From NCBI RefSeq assembly GCF_051859565.1, contig NZ_JBHYFK010000003.1, positions 280,842 to 344,841 of the forward strand: 64,000 nucleotides of DNA. Reading direction: 5' to 3'. The notes beneath the pieces were generated by a model that had not been told where the DNA came from, made no database searches, and saw nothing but the letters and a program-made list of their open reading frames with translations. Source of the DNA: Glycocaulis sp051859565. GTDB lineage: Bacteria; Pseudomonadota; Alphaproteobacteria; Caulobacterales; Maricaulaceae. How positions within the stretch are numbered: position 1 is the stretch's first letter; the number at the start of each line of letters is the position of its first letter. A program made the translations under genes and the position numbers. This document shows, piece after piece, positions 26,473-35,375 of the stretch.

Positions 26473-26625
26473 GCCCGGCCGCGCCTGTCCGTCAGCCCGC
26501 CTGCAAATCCCCATAAAAATCAGCTACACACGACATTATGTCAGGTGTGGTTGACATGTTTGCGCGTTGATGTCAGCTTTGCCTTACAAATAGGGTGCTG
26601 AACCTGACACAAAGGATGTGGGATT

Positions 26626-27510
26626 ATGAAGAAAGCAATGTTGAAATCGCTGGCCGCCGCGCTGGCTGTTGCCGTCACGGCTGTTGCAGCCAGTGCGCAG
26701 GACCGTTTCGTCGTGGAGCGCCATGGCGATGCCGGCGCGCAGACCGTGCTGTTCGTGCCGGGCCTGGCATCCTCCGGTCAGACGTGGGACGGCGCTGTGG
26801 GCGATCTGGGCGAAAGCGCGGATATTCACGTTTTCACGCTGGCGGGTTTCGCGGGCGTGCCGGCGGTTGAAACGGGCAGTGACGGTTTTATCGCCAGCGC
26901 TGCCGGGGCCATCTCGGACTATATTGCCCAGGGCGGATACTCCGATGTCGTCCTGGTCGGGCACTCGCTTGGCGGGCAGGTGGCGCTGCAGGTCGCGGCG
27001 CGCTCCTCGGATGCCGTGAGCGCCGTGATGGTGGTCGATTCGGTGCCCTTCTATGCGCGCCTGTTCAACCCGGCCGCCACGCCGGAGCAGGCAGCGGCGA
27101 GCGGCGAGATGTTTGCTGCACAGATGAGCAATCTGCCTCGTGAGCAGTTTCTTGCGATGATGGGGCAGGGGCTTCCCGTGCAGAGTCTCGATACCGGCTT
27201 TCACGCTACGCTGACCGAATGGTTCGCCGCTTCCGATCAAGCCGTTATCGCTGCAGCGTTCGCTGAAGTGTCTGGCTCGGACTTCTCGCCCGTACTGGAA
27301 GGGGTCGATGTGCCGGTTCTGGTGCTCGCGCCGTGGGCACCCGGCGCGCCTGTGGATGCTGAAACCCTGCAGACGATGTATGCAGCCCAGTATGCGCCAC
27401 TGGAGAACGGCAGTGTCGAGATCGTCGAGGGCGCACGCCATTTCCTGATGATCGACCAGCCTGCCGCGTTCAATGCGCGCCTTGCGCGCTTCCTTGCTGA
27501 CAACCGCTAG
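26626..27510 (+). CDS. Secreted alpha/beta hydrolase
   Basis: The 294-residue product has a signal peptide ending near residue 25 (TAVAASA-QDRF). The alpha/beta-hydrolase fold shows FVPGLASSGQTWD (oxyanion region), the nucleophile elbow VGHSLGG and the catalytic histidine in GARHFLMIDQP. The acid is probably in DVPVLVLAPW or nearby. It should act in the periplasm on an unidentified ester, amide or lactone. A membrane-protein gene and an XRE regulator follow, 19 and 10 bases apart, probably in one operon. Confidence 0.88.
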   Translation: MKKAMLKSLAAALAVAVTAVAASAQDRFVVERHGDAGAQTVLFVPGLASSGQTWDGAVGDLGESADIHVFTLAGFAGVPAVETGSDGFIASAAGAISDYIAQGGYSDVVLVGHSLGGQVALQVAARSSDAVSAVMVVDSVPFYARLFNPAATPEQAAASGEMFAAQMSNLPREQFLAMMGQGLPVQSLDTGFHATLTEWFAASDQAVIAAAFAEVSGSDFSPVLEGVDVPVLVLAPWAPGAPVDAETLQTMYAAQYAPLENGSVEIVEGARHFLMIDQPAAFNARLARFLADNR

Positions 27511-27529
27511 AGACAGGGAGAAAGCTCCG

Positions 27530-27934
27530 ATGACTGGTACACCCAATCCCCACGCCCGCCGCTACATGCTGCATATGTTGCTCGCCATGATGGGCTATAC
27601 GGCGGTGCTGTTCGCTTCCATCACGGTCTTGCGCGGAGACATGATCGGCGCCGACTGGCTGCGTATCCTTGTCGCCATATCGCCCGTGTTTCCCGCGCTC
27701 TACGGCCTGCATGCCATGATCGTCTTCATCCGCTCCATGGATGAATTCAACCGGGCGGTGATCGCCGAGGCCACGATGATCTCCGCCGGGGCGGTGGCGT
27801 TCATCAGCTTCGCCTACGCCTTCGCCCAGCAGGCAACGGACCTGCTCCCCGAGATCGGCCTGATCTGGGTTCTTCCCGCCATTATCGGCGGGCAGGGGAT
27901 AGCAGCCTGCTTCGTGCGCGGACGCTACCGCTAG
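27530..27934 (+). CDS. Four-helix membrane protein, unknown
   Basis: The 134-residue product starts from ATG 27530, which has AGGGAGAAA upstream; the frame is open further left inside the hydrolase gene. Four hydrophobic segments are visible (MLLAMMGYTAVLFASITVL, LVAISPVFPALYGLHAMIVF, ISAGAVAFISFAYAFA and IWVLPAIIGGQGIAACF). No family is certain. A 64-residue XRE regulator follows ten bases downstream. Small membrane-protein/XRE pairs of this kind recur in proteobacteria and usually lack a known function. Confidence 0.75.
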   Translation: MTGTPNPHARRYMLHMLLAMMGYTAVLFASITVLRGDMIGADWLRILVAISPVFPALYGLHAMIVFIRSMDEFNRAVIAEATMISAGAVAFISFAYAFAQQATDLLPEIGLIWVLPAIIGGQGIAACFVRGRYR

Positions 27935-27943
27935 GAGGGCGAG

Positions 27944-28138
27944 ATGAAGAACCGCCTCAAGGTCCTGCGCGCAGAGCGCAACTGGAGCCAGGCTGATCTC
28001 GCGGATCGGGCAGGTGTGTCGCGCCAGGCGATCAATGCGGTGGAGACGGGCAAGTTCGACCCGTCCCTGCCGCTCGCCTTCACGCTCGCCGAGGTGTTTG
28101 GCCTCAGGATCGAGGAAATTTTCGATCCCAAGGGGTGA
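27944..28138 (+). CDS. Small XRE-family transcriptional regulator
   Basis: The 64-residue product is almost entirely a Cro/C1-type helix-turn-helix: MKNRLKVLRAERNWSQADLA, then RAGVSRQAINAVETGKFDPS and LAFTLAEVFGLRIEEIFDP. This belongs to the compact YozG/HTH-3 type. It has no sensor domain and probably regulates the upstream membrane-protein/hydrolase unit. The AGGAGG in TAGGAGGGCGAG gives it a strong ribosome site. It converges with phhA. Confidence 0.92.
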   Translation: MKNRLKVLRAERNWSQADLADRAGVSRQAINAVETGKFDPSLPLAFTLAEVFGLRIEEIFDPKG

Positions 28139-28144
28139 GGCGGA

Positions 28145-29029
28145 TCAGACCCACTTCGCCCCTTTGGCCAGACCGCCTGCCTTTGCGTATTCCTGCGTGC
28201 CCCTGGTGTAGACCTTCTCACCATCAATGATGTCACTGGCCTTGAAGTCCGGCTGGCCTTTCAGGCGGGCATAGATCGGATCGAAGTCCTGCCCGGCGGT
28301 CGCCTCCATCAATTCCTCGTAGGAATCGATGACGAAATAGGTCTGCTGGAAGTCGTCATAGCGGTAGTCGGTGCGCATCACGCGCTCGAGATCGAAATGG
28401 ACCCGGTTGGGCGAGCGCCCTTCCAGCGAAAACACCGACTCAGACTGGCTCGAAACGATGCCCGCGCCGTAAATACGCTGGCCTTCGGGCGTGTTGATGA
28501 GGCCGAACTCCACCGTGTACCAGTACAGCCGGGTCAGGTTCTCGATCATGTCGTGCTTGGCAGCCTTCGCGCCGCCCTTGCCATAGGCCTGCATATAGTC
28601 GGCAAAGACTGGCTGGGTCAGCAGCGGCACATGGCCGAACACGTCATGGAAAATGTCAGGCTCGGGCAGGTAGTCCAGCTTGTCGGCGTCGCGGATGAAG
28701 CGCCCCGCGACAAACCGCCGGTTGGCCAGATGGTCGAAGAAGACATCGTTGGGGATCAGCCCGTGAACGGCGATGACCGTCCAGCCGGTGAGCTTTTCCA
28801 GCTTTTCATTCATGCGGCGGAAGTCGGGAATGCCGCCCTCATTGAGGTTGAGCAGTTCCAGACCCTTGAAGTGCTCCGGCGCGGCGCGGCCCTGCAGCAC
28901 CTTCATCTGGCGCTTGTAGAGCGTGTCCCACACGCCGTGTTCCTCAGGCGTATAGCGGTCCCAGCACTGGTCAATCGAATGATCTGCGGCGGGGGTCTGT
29001 TCGGCGACGACGGGATCCTGGACAGGCAT
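28145..29029 (-). CDS. phhA: Phenylalanine 4-monooxygenase
   Basis: The product has 294 residues from ATG 29029 (MPVQDPVV), with GGAG upstream; an in-frame extension to 29113 reads as leader. The enzyme hydroxylates phenylalanine to tyrosine with tetrahydropterin and non-haem iron. The iron ligands are visible as His128 and His133 in DIFHDVFGHVPLL and Glu174 in WYTVEFGLI. Length is normal for the bacterial catalytic-only form. The usual partner phhB (pterin carbinolamine dehydratase) is not in the window. Confidence 0.95.
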   Translation of the reverse strand: MPVQDPVVAEQTPAADHSIDQCWDRYTPEEHGVWDTLYKRQMKVLQGRAAPEHFKGLELLNLNEGGIPDFRRMNEKLEKLTGWTVIAVHGLIPNDVFFDHLANRRFVAGRFIRDADKLDYLPEPDIFHDVFGHVPLLTQPVFADYMQAYGKGGAKAAKHDMIENLTRLYWYTVEFGLINTPEGQRIYGAGIVSSQSESVFSLEGRSPNRVHFDLERVMRTDYRYDDFQQTYFVIDSYEELMEATAGQDFDPIYARLKGQPDFKASDIIDGEKVYTRGTQEYAKAGGLAKGAKWV

Positions 29030-29125
29030 GGCTCGCTCCGGATTCGATAAACTTCTCCGGCAAGATAAAGCACGGCCCCCCGCTTGCGCGAGAGGCCGCA
29101 CTGCATGGCGCATGCTTTTTATCCG

Positions 29126-30085
29126 CTAGCGGACGCAGAGCACGTCGGCGAGGGCGCCATTGGACGGCGCGGTGCGCCCCTGACCGATGAAGTAGTGATT
29201 GCCACGGCCCTGATCGGTGATGGCGTAATAGGCAGCGCCGCGGAAGCCCTCGCCCCGGCACAGCGCATCCGCTGTCACCTGGTCACAGGCGCGCTGGTCA
29301 AGGCTGCTCATGCAGCGGGCGACCGGAGCGCCGCTAATGCGCGGATTGGCAAAATAGGTGCTCTGCGCGCCGCGCGTGCCGCCAAACACCGATCCCGGAC
29401 GCAGGTTGGAGCCAGGCCCCGGATTGAAGCCGGGGTTGGGCCCCGGATTGGCTGTTCCCGGCGGGGTATACTGGGAGGTAGGCGATGCCGAGCTGATTTC
29501 CCGGTCAAGGCCCATCCGGCGCAGATCGGATGCATCGTTACGAAGCGTTTCGCAGCGACCGCCAAAGCTGGCGTGCTGGCAGACGATCCATTCACCGCCG
29601 AGCACGCGCAGCGAGCGGGGGCGGTCGTTGAACTGGATCGAATTGAAGTTCGCTACATTGTCCATGATCAGGCGCGCTTCGCCGCCAAAGTTCGGCTCGG
29701 AGAACATCATCAGCGCTTCGCGTCCGCCCCGGCGGAAATCAACCGGACGGGCCGAGCTGATCTGGCGGTGCCAGCCGCCGGTCAGCTGGGGGGTATCTTC
29801 CCAAAATATTTGGCAGCGGCCTCGATAATTGATGTCGAAGCAGAGCTCCCAATAGCCGCTCTGGATACGGAACGAGCCGGGAATGTCGTTGAAGTTCATG
29901 CGGCGGAAGTCTGGTGCATCACCATCCACCCGTATCGAACGGCCCGTGTAATTCGGTCCTTCAAAGAACTCGATGACCGGCGTGCCGCTGCCCGGACGTC
30001 CGCGCTGTGCCTCCGCGTCCAGCGGAATGAAAATGAACGCGATTGCGGCCGCTCCCAGAGCGGCAATGCCTTTGGCCAGGTTCAT
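29126..30085 (-). CDS. Secreted beta/gamma-crystallin-like protein
   Basis: The 319-residue product has a signal peptide ending near DAEA-QRGRP. Two Greek-key beta/gamma-crystallin-type domains follow: VIEFFEGPNYTGRSIRV with FDINYRGRC and HRQISSARPV, then LMMFSEPNFGGEARLI with ASFGGRCETL and LDREISSASP. A Gly/Pro/Asn linker (PGPNPGFNPGPG) leads to a compact C-terminal domain of about 65 residues with four cysteines. Such domains often bind Ca2+, but the N/D-N/D-X-X-S sites are not clearly kept. Location is presumably periplasmic or extracellular. Confidence 0.75.
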   Translation of the reverse strand: MNLAKGIAALGAAAIAFIFIPLDAEAQRGRPGSGTPVIEFFEGPNYTGRSIRVDGDAPDFRRMNFNDIPGSFRIQSGYWELCFDINYRGRCQIFWEDTPQLTGGWHRQISSARPVDFRRGGREALMMFSEPNFGGEARLIMDNVANFNSIQFNDRPRSLRVLGGEWIVCQHASFGGRCETLRNDASDLRRMGLDREISSASPTSQYTPPGTANPGPNPGFNPGPGSNLRPGSVFGGTRGAQSTYFANPRISGAPVARCMSSLDQRACDQVTADALCRGEGFRGAAYYAITDQGRGNHYFIGQGRTAPSNGALADVLCVR

Positions 30086-30149
30086 GATGGTACTCCCTTT
30101 CCAGCCTGTTCACTGCGGGAAAAGTGACCTTTTCGCCGTGAACCCCCGA

Positions 30150-30176
30150 TGAAAGCCCTGAAGGGCTTTCGTTCAT
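30150..30176 (-). terminator. Hairpin after the gamma-glutamyltransferase gene
   Basis: The perfect stem GAAAGCCC/GGGCTTTC with a four-base loop (30152-30171), extended by flanking ATG/CAT-like pairing, lies three bases after the minus-strand stop at 30179. There is no T-run, so it may be a weak or Rho-assisted terminator. Confidence 0.5.
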
Positions 30177-30178
30177 CA

Positions 30179-31951
30179 TCAATACCCTTGTGCGGCGCCG
30201 TCCGTGCGCATTTCCGAAGCCGCTGACAGAACGCCGGTCACGGGATCGCGCCTTATTGCCTGATAACCGCCAAATCCGCCATCGCTGTTGCCGAGCACAT
30301 GGCCACGCTGCTCCAGCGCATCGCGTACCGCCTGCGGGACACCGCTTTCCAGATGGACAACGCCCATGCCCGCCGGCGCGCCCAGTCCGTCAGTCGGCTC
30401 GGTCGAACCTTCATGACGCCAGCGCGCTGCATCGCCCGCCTGCTGAATGTTCAGGCCGAAATCGATCATGTTGCTGAGCACCTGCACATGCCCTTGCGGC
30501 TGCATGGCCCCGCCCATCACGCCAAAGCTCAAGTAGCCCTGACCTTCATAGGTCACCATGCCGGGGATAATGGTGTGGAAGGGGCGCTTGCCCGGCTCGT
30601 AGACATTGGGATGCCCTTCATCAAGCGAGAAGGCCTCGCCACGGTTCTGGAACATGAAGCCCAGCCCGTCGGCCACGATGCCCGCGCCCATGCCGCGATA
30701 GTTCGACTGGATCAGCGACACCATCATGCCGCTGGAATCGGCGGTGGTCAGATAGGTCGTGTCATTGTGCTCGATCTGCGGCGGATCGCCCGGACCCACC
30801 TGGTCCATCGCCCGCTCCATGGAGATCAGGGCGCGCCGCTCGGCGGCGTATTCGTCAGAAAGCAGCCACTCCACAGGTGCGGGCTGGTAGGCCGGGTCAG
30901 CATAGAAGCGCGCCCGGTCCTCGAAGGCGAGGCGCTTGGCCTCGATCATGACGTGCAGCGTGTCCGCGCTCATAAAGCCCATCGAGGCAAGGTCATAACC
31001 TTCCAGGATCTGCAGCATTTGCAGGACGCTCATGCCCTGGCCCTGCGGGGGTATCTGCCAGACATCATAGCCGCGGTAATTGACCGTGACCGGCTCCACC
31101 CATTCGGACGTGTGGGCGGCGAAATCCTCATAGCGCAGCCAGCCGCCAATCCGGCGCATATAGGCGTCTATCGTGCGGGCGATCTCGCCCTCGTAATAGG
31201 CATCACGCCCCTGTTCGGCGAGCAGGCGGTAGGTGCGGGCCAGGTCCGGATTGCGGAACACCTCGCCCTCTGCAGGCGCGCGCCCTTGTGCGTTCAGATA
31301 GGTCGCGCGGGCATTGTCAAACTCGTTGAAGGCACCGGCATCATAGCGCGCCTGCAGGATGCGCATATTGCGCTCCCAGTAATAGGCAATCGTCTGGCTG
31401 ACAGGAAAGCCCTCCTCCGCGTAGCGGATGGCAGGGGCCAGAACCTGCTCCATCGGAAGGCGGCCAAAGCGCTCATGCAGGGCAAACCAGCCATCAACCG
31501 CGCCGGGCACCGAAACGGGCAGGGGACCGACGGGCGGGATTGTCCCCTCCGGCGTCAGATTGGCGCGAACGGTCTCGATATCGAGGCCCATGGGCGAGCG
31601 GCCCGCCCCGTTCAGCCCGTAAACCTGCTGCGTCTCCGGGTCATATACGAGAACGAAAATATCGCCGCCAATACCGTTGCCGACCGGTTCCATCAGGCCC
31701 AGAACGGCGTTCATTGCGATGGCGGCATCGACCGCATTGCCGCCAGCTTTGAGTATGTCGATGCCGACCATGCTGGCCAGCGGCTGGGCGGATGCTGTCG
31801 CGCCATTGACCGCCTGAATGGGCGAACGTCCGGCGTAGTGGTCGCCCGTGATCCGGTCTCCGGGATAAAAGGTCTGGGCGGCGCTCGCCGGTATCATATG
31901 GGTAAAGGCCATGACGGCTCCTGCGGCCAGAATTGCGTTCAGCGTTTTCAT
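30179..31951 (-). CDS. ggt: Gamma-glutamyltransferase
   Basis: The product has 590 residues from ATG 31951, with GGGGAG upstream and a signal peptide (ILAAGAVMAFTHMIPASAAQ). This Ntn-hydrolase precursor cleaves itself and transfers the gamma-glutamyl group of glutathione in the periplasm. The autocleavage nucleophile is Thr398 in EHNDTTYLTTADSSG. The family words GGNAVDAAIAMN, EPVGNGIGGD and the C-terminal GVMGGAMQPQGHVQVL are present. The usual TTH at the cleavage site is TTY. It is monocistronic as far as can be seen. Confidence 0.94.
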   Translation of the reverse strand: MKTLNAILAAGAVMAFTHMIPASAAQTFYPGDRITGDHYAGRSPIQAVNGATASAQPLASMVGIDILKAGGNAVDAAIAMNAVLGLMEPVGNGIGGDIFVLVYDPETQQVYGLNGAGRSPMGLDIETVRANLTPEGTIPPVGPLPVSVPGAVDGWFALHERFGRLPMEQVLAPAIRYAEEGFPVSQTIAYYWERNMRILQARYDAGAFNEFDNARATYLNAQGRAPAEGEVFRNPDLARTYRLLAEQGRDAYYEGEIARTIDAYMRRIGGWLRYEDFAAHTSEWVEPVTVNYRGYDVWQIPPQGQGMSVLQMLQILEGYDLASMGFMSADTLHVMIEAKRLAFEDRARFYADPAYQPAPVEWLLSDEYAAERRALISMERAMDQVGPGDPPQIEHNDTTYLTTADSSGMMVSLIQSNYRGMGAGIVADGLGFMFQNRGEAFSLDEGHPNVYEPGKRPFHTIIPGMVTYEGQGYLSFGVMGGAMQPQGHVQVLSNMIDFGLNIQQAGDAARWRHEGSTEPTDGLGAPAGMGVVHLESGVPQAVRDALEQRGHVLGNSDGGFGGYQAIRRDPVTGVLSAASEMRTDGAAQGY

Positions 31952-32062
31952 GATGCTCCCCTTCGCCCCGCAAGCTAGGACCGGGGCTTCTTCTTGAGCG
32001 GCATCATGGCGTTGGCTCGCGCTGACGCAAGCAAAACCGCGGGCGTTCACACGCGTGTGACG

Positions 32063-34057
32063 TCAATCATTGCCATCATTCCCGCTGCGGCGCTGGCGGT
32101 CGAGCAGGCCGCGCAGGAGGTCGGCCGGCGTGGGTTGTGATTGCTCCTGTTCCTCTTCGCTTTCGCCTTGCCGCTGGCCCGGAAGGATGCGGTCCAGCAG
32201 GCCGCGCGCCTGTCCGGTGGCCAGTTCCCGCGCAACCGCCTCGAAGTCGACGCTGAATGAAGGATTGCCGAAATTGCCCCGGATACGCACAGGCACGGCA
32301 ATGCCGTTCAGCTCCGGCGTGCCGCCCTGGCCTGCAAGCGACGCGACGGCGCGCGGCGAAATGCGATAATCCACCGACTGCTCCACGAGATTGAATTCAC
32401 CCGCACCAGTAACCCGCAGAAGCGGGCTGAGCATGGACAGGTCGCTGTTGGACAGCACACCATTGCGGATGGTGAAGCTGCCACCCAGCTCGCTGAAATC
32501 GGTTTCTTCCTCCGGTCCGAAGCCCTGCGGCAGCTGGCGGGTCGTGATCGCGGTCTGCACGCCGCGCAGTATCCGCGCCAGATTGAAGCCTTCAATCGCG
32601 CCATCGGCCAGCCGCAGATTGCCGTTGCCCGACAGCGAACGCATGATCGCCGCCGTGCTGGCGCCCGAACTGGTCAGGTCAATCGTGAAATTGCCCAAGC
32701 CGCGCAGTGCCGAGAAATCCGCTGCTGCACTCAGGAAGGGCTGGGTCTGCAGCCCTTGCAGCCGGGCGTTCAGCGTATAGCTGGGCGTCGCGCCCCGGGC
32801 GTTGACGACGAGCTGGCCCGATCCGCTGCCGCCATAGAGGGTAAAGCGGGACAGATCCGCCACCAGCCGCCCATTGGTGAGCTGGGCCCTGACATCGGCC
32901 TCGGTAACTTCGACATCGCCGAAAATCAGCCGGCCGGCGCTCAGCCGCAAATCGGCATCGACCAGCCGCAGCGCCGCCAGATCAATCTCCTCGGTGCTCC
33001 ATTCGCTCTGCCCGCCTGACGGCGCCGTGCCTGCTTCCTCCTCCGGCATGTAGGGATTGAGATCGAGGCGCGGGATGACCAGTTGGCCGGTCAGAAATGG
33101 CCGTTCACCCCCGGTGCGGACGGTAAGGCCACCCGTTGCCGTGACCTCGTCGAGGCGCAGCCGGGCACTCTCGAAGCGCATCTCGCCCGGTATGCTGGTA
33201 AAGCGGCCCGAGGCCGCCGCGCTGCGCAGAGCCGATCCCGGGGGCAGGGGCTCGCCGGCAAGCCGGGCCAGGCCGGGAATGTCGGCTTCAACGCTGGCAT
33301 CGCCCGCCAGATCGAACGTTCCGCTTTCCAGCGCATTGCCGTCAAAGCTCATGTTCAGCGGGGCTGACCGGACCTCCAGCGTCAACGGTGTCTGGCGTCC
33401 TTCCATGAAGGGGCGCAACCCCCCAAGCCCGGCGTTGAGCGAGATGGTCTCGCCGCGCAGCACGAAACTCCCGTTCAGGCGTGCATCCCGGTCCAGATCC
33501 GTGGCCTGCAGGCTGATATTGAGCTGCGAAACCTCCCAGGTCTCCGTCCCGTCGGAAAAGCTCACCGCGCCGTTCTCGATGCGGATATTGGAGAAAGTGC
33601 CGTCAATCGGCAGCGCGCCCGGCTGGCGGAAACCGCCATTATCGTCAGACGGCGGCGGCGCAGGAGCGTCAGCGGACGCAAACGTCCAGTTATTGCCGCG
33701 GGCATTCTGGCGCAGGCGGATGACCGGATCGACCAGAACGAACTCGCTCACCTCCACCCGGTTGGAAAACAGTGGCCACAGGGCGAGGCCGAGGCGCAGC
33801 TCGGACAATTCGGCAAATGCCTCCTCGCCAAAGCCGTCCGCATTGCCGATGGAGACATCACCTGCGCTGATCTGGATGGCCGGCAGGATGGACAGGCCAA
33901 TATCGCCGCCAATGCTGACCTCTCGGCCCAGCTGCTCGCTTGCGCGCCGCTCGATCTCGCCGCGCCAGTTCTCCGGTGTCAGCAGCATGGGAATGAGAAG
34001 GGCGGCGGCGATGGCGATCCCGCCAAGGACCAGGAGAATCACAAGCAGGCGGCGCAT
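32063..34057 (-). CDS. AsmA-family protein
   Basis: The 664-residue product has an N-terminal membrane anchor (LLVILLVLGGIAIAAALLIP). The AsmA start pattern follows (ENWRGEIERRASEQLGREVSIGGDIGLSILPAIQISAGDVS). A long beta-rich periplasmic region and a C-terminal AsmA_2-like segment (LRGLGNFTIDLTSSG, then GFNLARILRGVQTAI) finish the fold. AsmA-like proteins are thought to bridge the periplasm and move or organise phospholipids. The last 40 residues are Glu/Gln-rich and probably disordered. It is divergent from the M48 protease gene. Confidence 0.9.
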   Translation of the reverse strand: MRRLLVILLVLGGIAIAAALLIPMLLTPENWRGEIERRASEQLGREVSIGGDIGLSILPAIQISAGDVSIGNADGFGEEAFAELSELRLGLALWPLFSNRVEVSEFVLVDPVIRLRQNARGNNWTFASADAPAPPPSDDNGGFRQPGALPIDGTFSNIRIENGAVSFSDGTETWEVSQLNISLQATDLDRDARLNGSFVLRGETISLNAGLGGLRPFMEGRQTPLTLEVRSAPLNMSFDGNALESGTFDLAGDASVEADIPGLARLAGEPLPPGSALRSAAASGRFTSIPGEMRFESARLRLDEVTATGGLTVRTGGERPFLTGQLVIPRLDLNPYMPEEEAGTAPSGGQSEWSTEEIDLAALRLVDADLRLSAGRLIFGDVEVTEADVRAQLTNGRLVADLSRFTLYGGSGSGQLVVNARGATPSYTLNARLQGLQTQPFLSAAADFSALRGLGNFTIDLTSSGASTAAIMRSLSGNGNLRLADGAIEGFNLARILRGVQTAITTRQLPQGFGPEEETDFSELGGSFTIRNGVLSNSDLSMLSPLLRVTGAGEFNLVEQSVDYRISPRAVASLAGQGGTPELNGIAVPVRIRGNFGNPSFSVDFEAVARELATGQARGLLDRILPGQRQGESEEEQEQSQPTPADLLRGLLDRQRRSGNDGND

Positions 34058-34213
34058 GGCATCAGCTCCGGTGTGTCAGGGCGTAAGACGACGGAAACAG
34101 TTCCGCCGCCGGTCCGGTTATGTTTAACTTCTCAAGGCAACAGTTTCCATCACCCGTGCGCCAGTATAGCGCCGCCGGGGAGGGGAGTGGATATCTTGAA
34201 GGGAGATACCGGA

Positions 34214-35032
34214 ATGTCTGACATGGTTGATACGTCTGCAGGGCGCCTGCCGGTGGTGAAGATGGACCGGCGCGAATTGCTGATGGGACTGGCCGCGGGC
34301 ACGGTCGTGCCGCTGGTCGCCGGATGTACGGCACACAACGAGGCGCTCGGCCGCAGCCAGCTGATGATTGTGTCTGATGCGCAGATCGCCCAGCTCTCCC
34401 AGCAGACCTGGCAGCAATCGCTGCAGCAGGAGCGTGTGAGCCGCGATGCCAACAAGCGCCGTCAGGTAGAGCGCGTGGGCACCCGGATCGCGCAAGGCTC
34501 CGGCCTCACCCAGTATGACTGGGAATTCGTCGTGTTCGAGAATGACCAGATCAATGCCTGGGTGCTGCCCAACGGCAAGGTCGCGATCTATTCGGGGCTT
34601 CTCGATGTGGTGGACAATGACGACCAGCTGGCCACGGTCATCGGCCACGAGGCCGGGCACGTGGCCGGGCGCCACGCCCAGGAACGCGCCTCCCAGCAAA
34701 TGGCCGCAGGCGTTGGCACGGGTCTGGCGGCCATCGCACTCGATCAGGGCGGGGCAAGCAATTCGGATATGTGGGCCGGCGTGCTCGGCGCGGGGCTGAC
34801 CTTCGGCGTGCTGCTGCCCTATTCGCGCCGCCATGAATACGAGGCAGACCGGCTGGGCGCCGACTTCATGGCACGCTCGAATTACCGGGCGAGCGAGGCG
34901 CTGACCTTCTGGAATGGCATGATGGCGCGCAGCTCTGGCGGCTCACAGCCTGCCTTCCTGTCCACCCACCCGTCCGATGCCCAGCGCATGCAGGCCCTGC
35001 AGGCGCATATCCGCTCGTCCGGCTACGCCTGA
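34214..35032 (+). CDS. M48-family metalloprotease lipoprotein
   Basis: The product has about 272 residues from ATG 34214, with GGGAG upstream. A Tat/lipoprotein-like leader (DRRELLMGLAAG to LVAGC) suggests periplasmic membrane attachment. The zinc motif is HEAGH with His145, Glu146 and His149. The third-ligand region is YSRRHEYEADRLGADFMA, and STHPSDAQRMQAL near the end is typical of BepA/LoiP-like peptidases. A role in outer-membrane protein quality control is likely by family. An alternative start is MDRREL at about 34262. Confidence 0.9.
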   Translation: MSDMVDTSAGRLPVVKMDRRELLMGLAAGTVVPLVAGCTAHNEALGRSQLMIVSDAQIAQLSQQTWQQSLQQERVSRDANKRRQVERVGTRIAQGSGLTQYDWEFVVFENDQINAWVLPNGKVAIYSGLLDVVDNDDQLATVIGHEAGHVAGRHAQERASQQMAAGVGTGLAAIALDQGGASNSDMWAGVLGAGLTFGVLLPYSRRHEYEADRLGADFMARSNYRASEALTFWNGMMARSSGGSQPAFLSTHPSDAQRMQALQAHIRSSGYA

Positions 35033-35139
35033 TACGCACGATACGTCACATGGCCGCCGGTCTTGCATCGCAACTCCGGCGGCGCTATGTCAGCGCTCCC
35101 GCCGCCTTGAGGCTTCGCCCTCGCGCCGGGTGAAAGCGT

Positions 35140-35216
35140 GCCGCCTTAGCTCAGTTGGTTAGAGCGCTAGATTGTGGATCTAGAGGTCCCCCGTTCGAGC
35201 CGGGGAGGCGGTACCA
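35140..35216 (+). tRNA. tRNA-His (GTG anticodon), no encoded G-1
   Basis: The cloverleaf begins GCCGCCT and has a TAGCTCAGTTGGTTAGAGC D-arm. The anticodon stem CTAGATT-GTG-GATCTAG and T-arm CCCCG-TTCGAGC-CGGGG follow. The acceptor AGGCGGT is followed by A73 and an encoded CCA. Position -1 is T, so no G-1 is encoded, and the first pair is G1-U72. This matches the unusual tRNA-His known from Caulobacter and relatives. A T-rich run follows the CCA. Confidence 0.96.
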
Positions 35217-35297
35217 TTTTTCTCCTCCCGCTATTCCTCCACCCCCATTTTCCACAGGAAAGTGCTGGCCGCCTGCGCGCTGCAGGGCGCGGCTTGC

Positions 35298-35312
35298 TTA
35301 ACAATGGGTTAA
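35298..35312 (+). promoter_or_regulatory. Perfect CtrA box TTAA-N7-TTAA
   Basis: TTAA (35298-35301), seven bases CAATGGG, then TTAA (35309-35312) exactly match the full CtrA recognition sequence of Caulobacterales. It lies 64 bases before the ATG at 35376, close to where a -35 region would be. Confidence 0.65.
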
Positions 35313-35375
35313 TCTGTCACAGAGGGCAGCCCTAAAGTCACAATGCCGGTTGAGGGGCCGGGGCAGGGAACACGC

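Noticed and set aside
26473..26625. TGTCAGG/CCTGACA words before the alpha/beta hydrolase
   Set aside because: The arms are far apart and imperfect; no clear operator or promoter spacing could be defended.
30299..31978. 559-codon open frame opposite ggt
   Set aside because: Shadow of the gamma-glutamyltransferase gene, which has catalytic motifs and a signal peptide.
34073..34213. N-terminal extension of the M48 protease
   Set aside because: The codons before 34214 lack a ribosome site and would put 47 non-signal residues before the lipoprotein leader.
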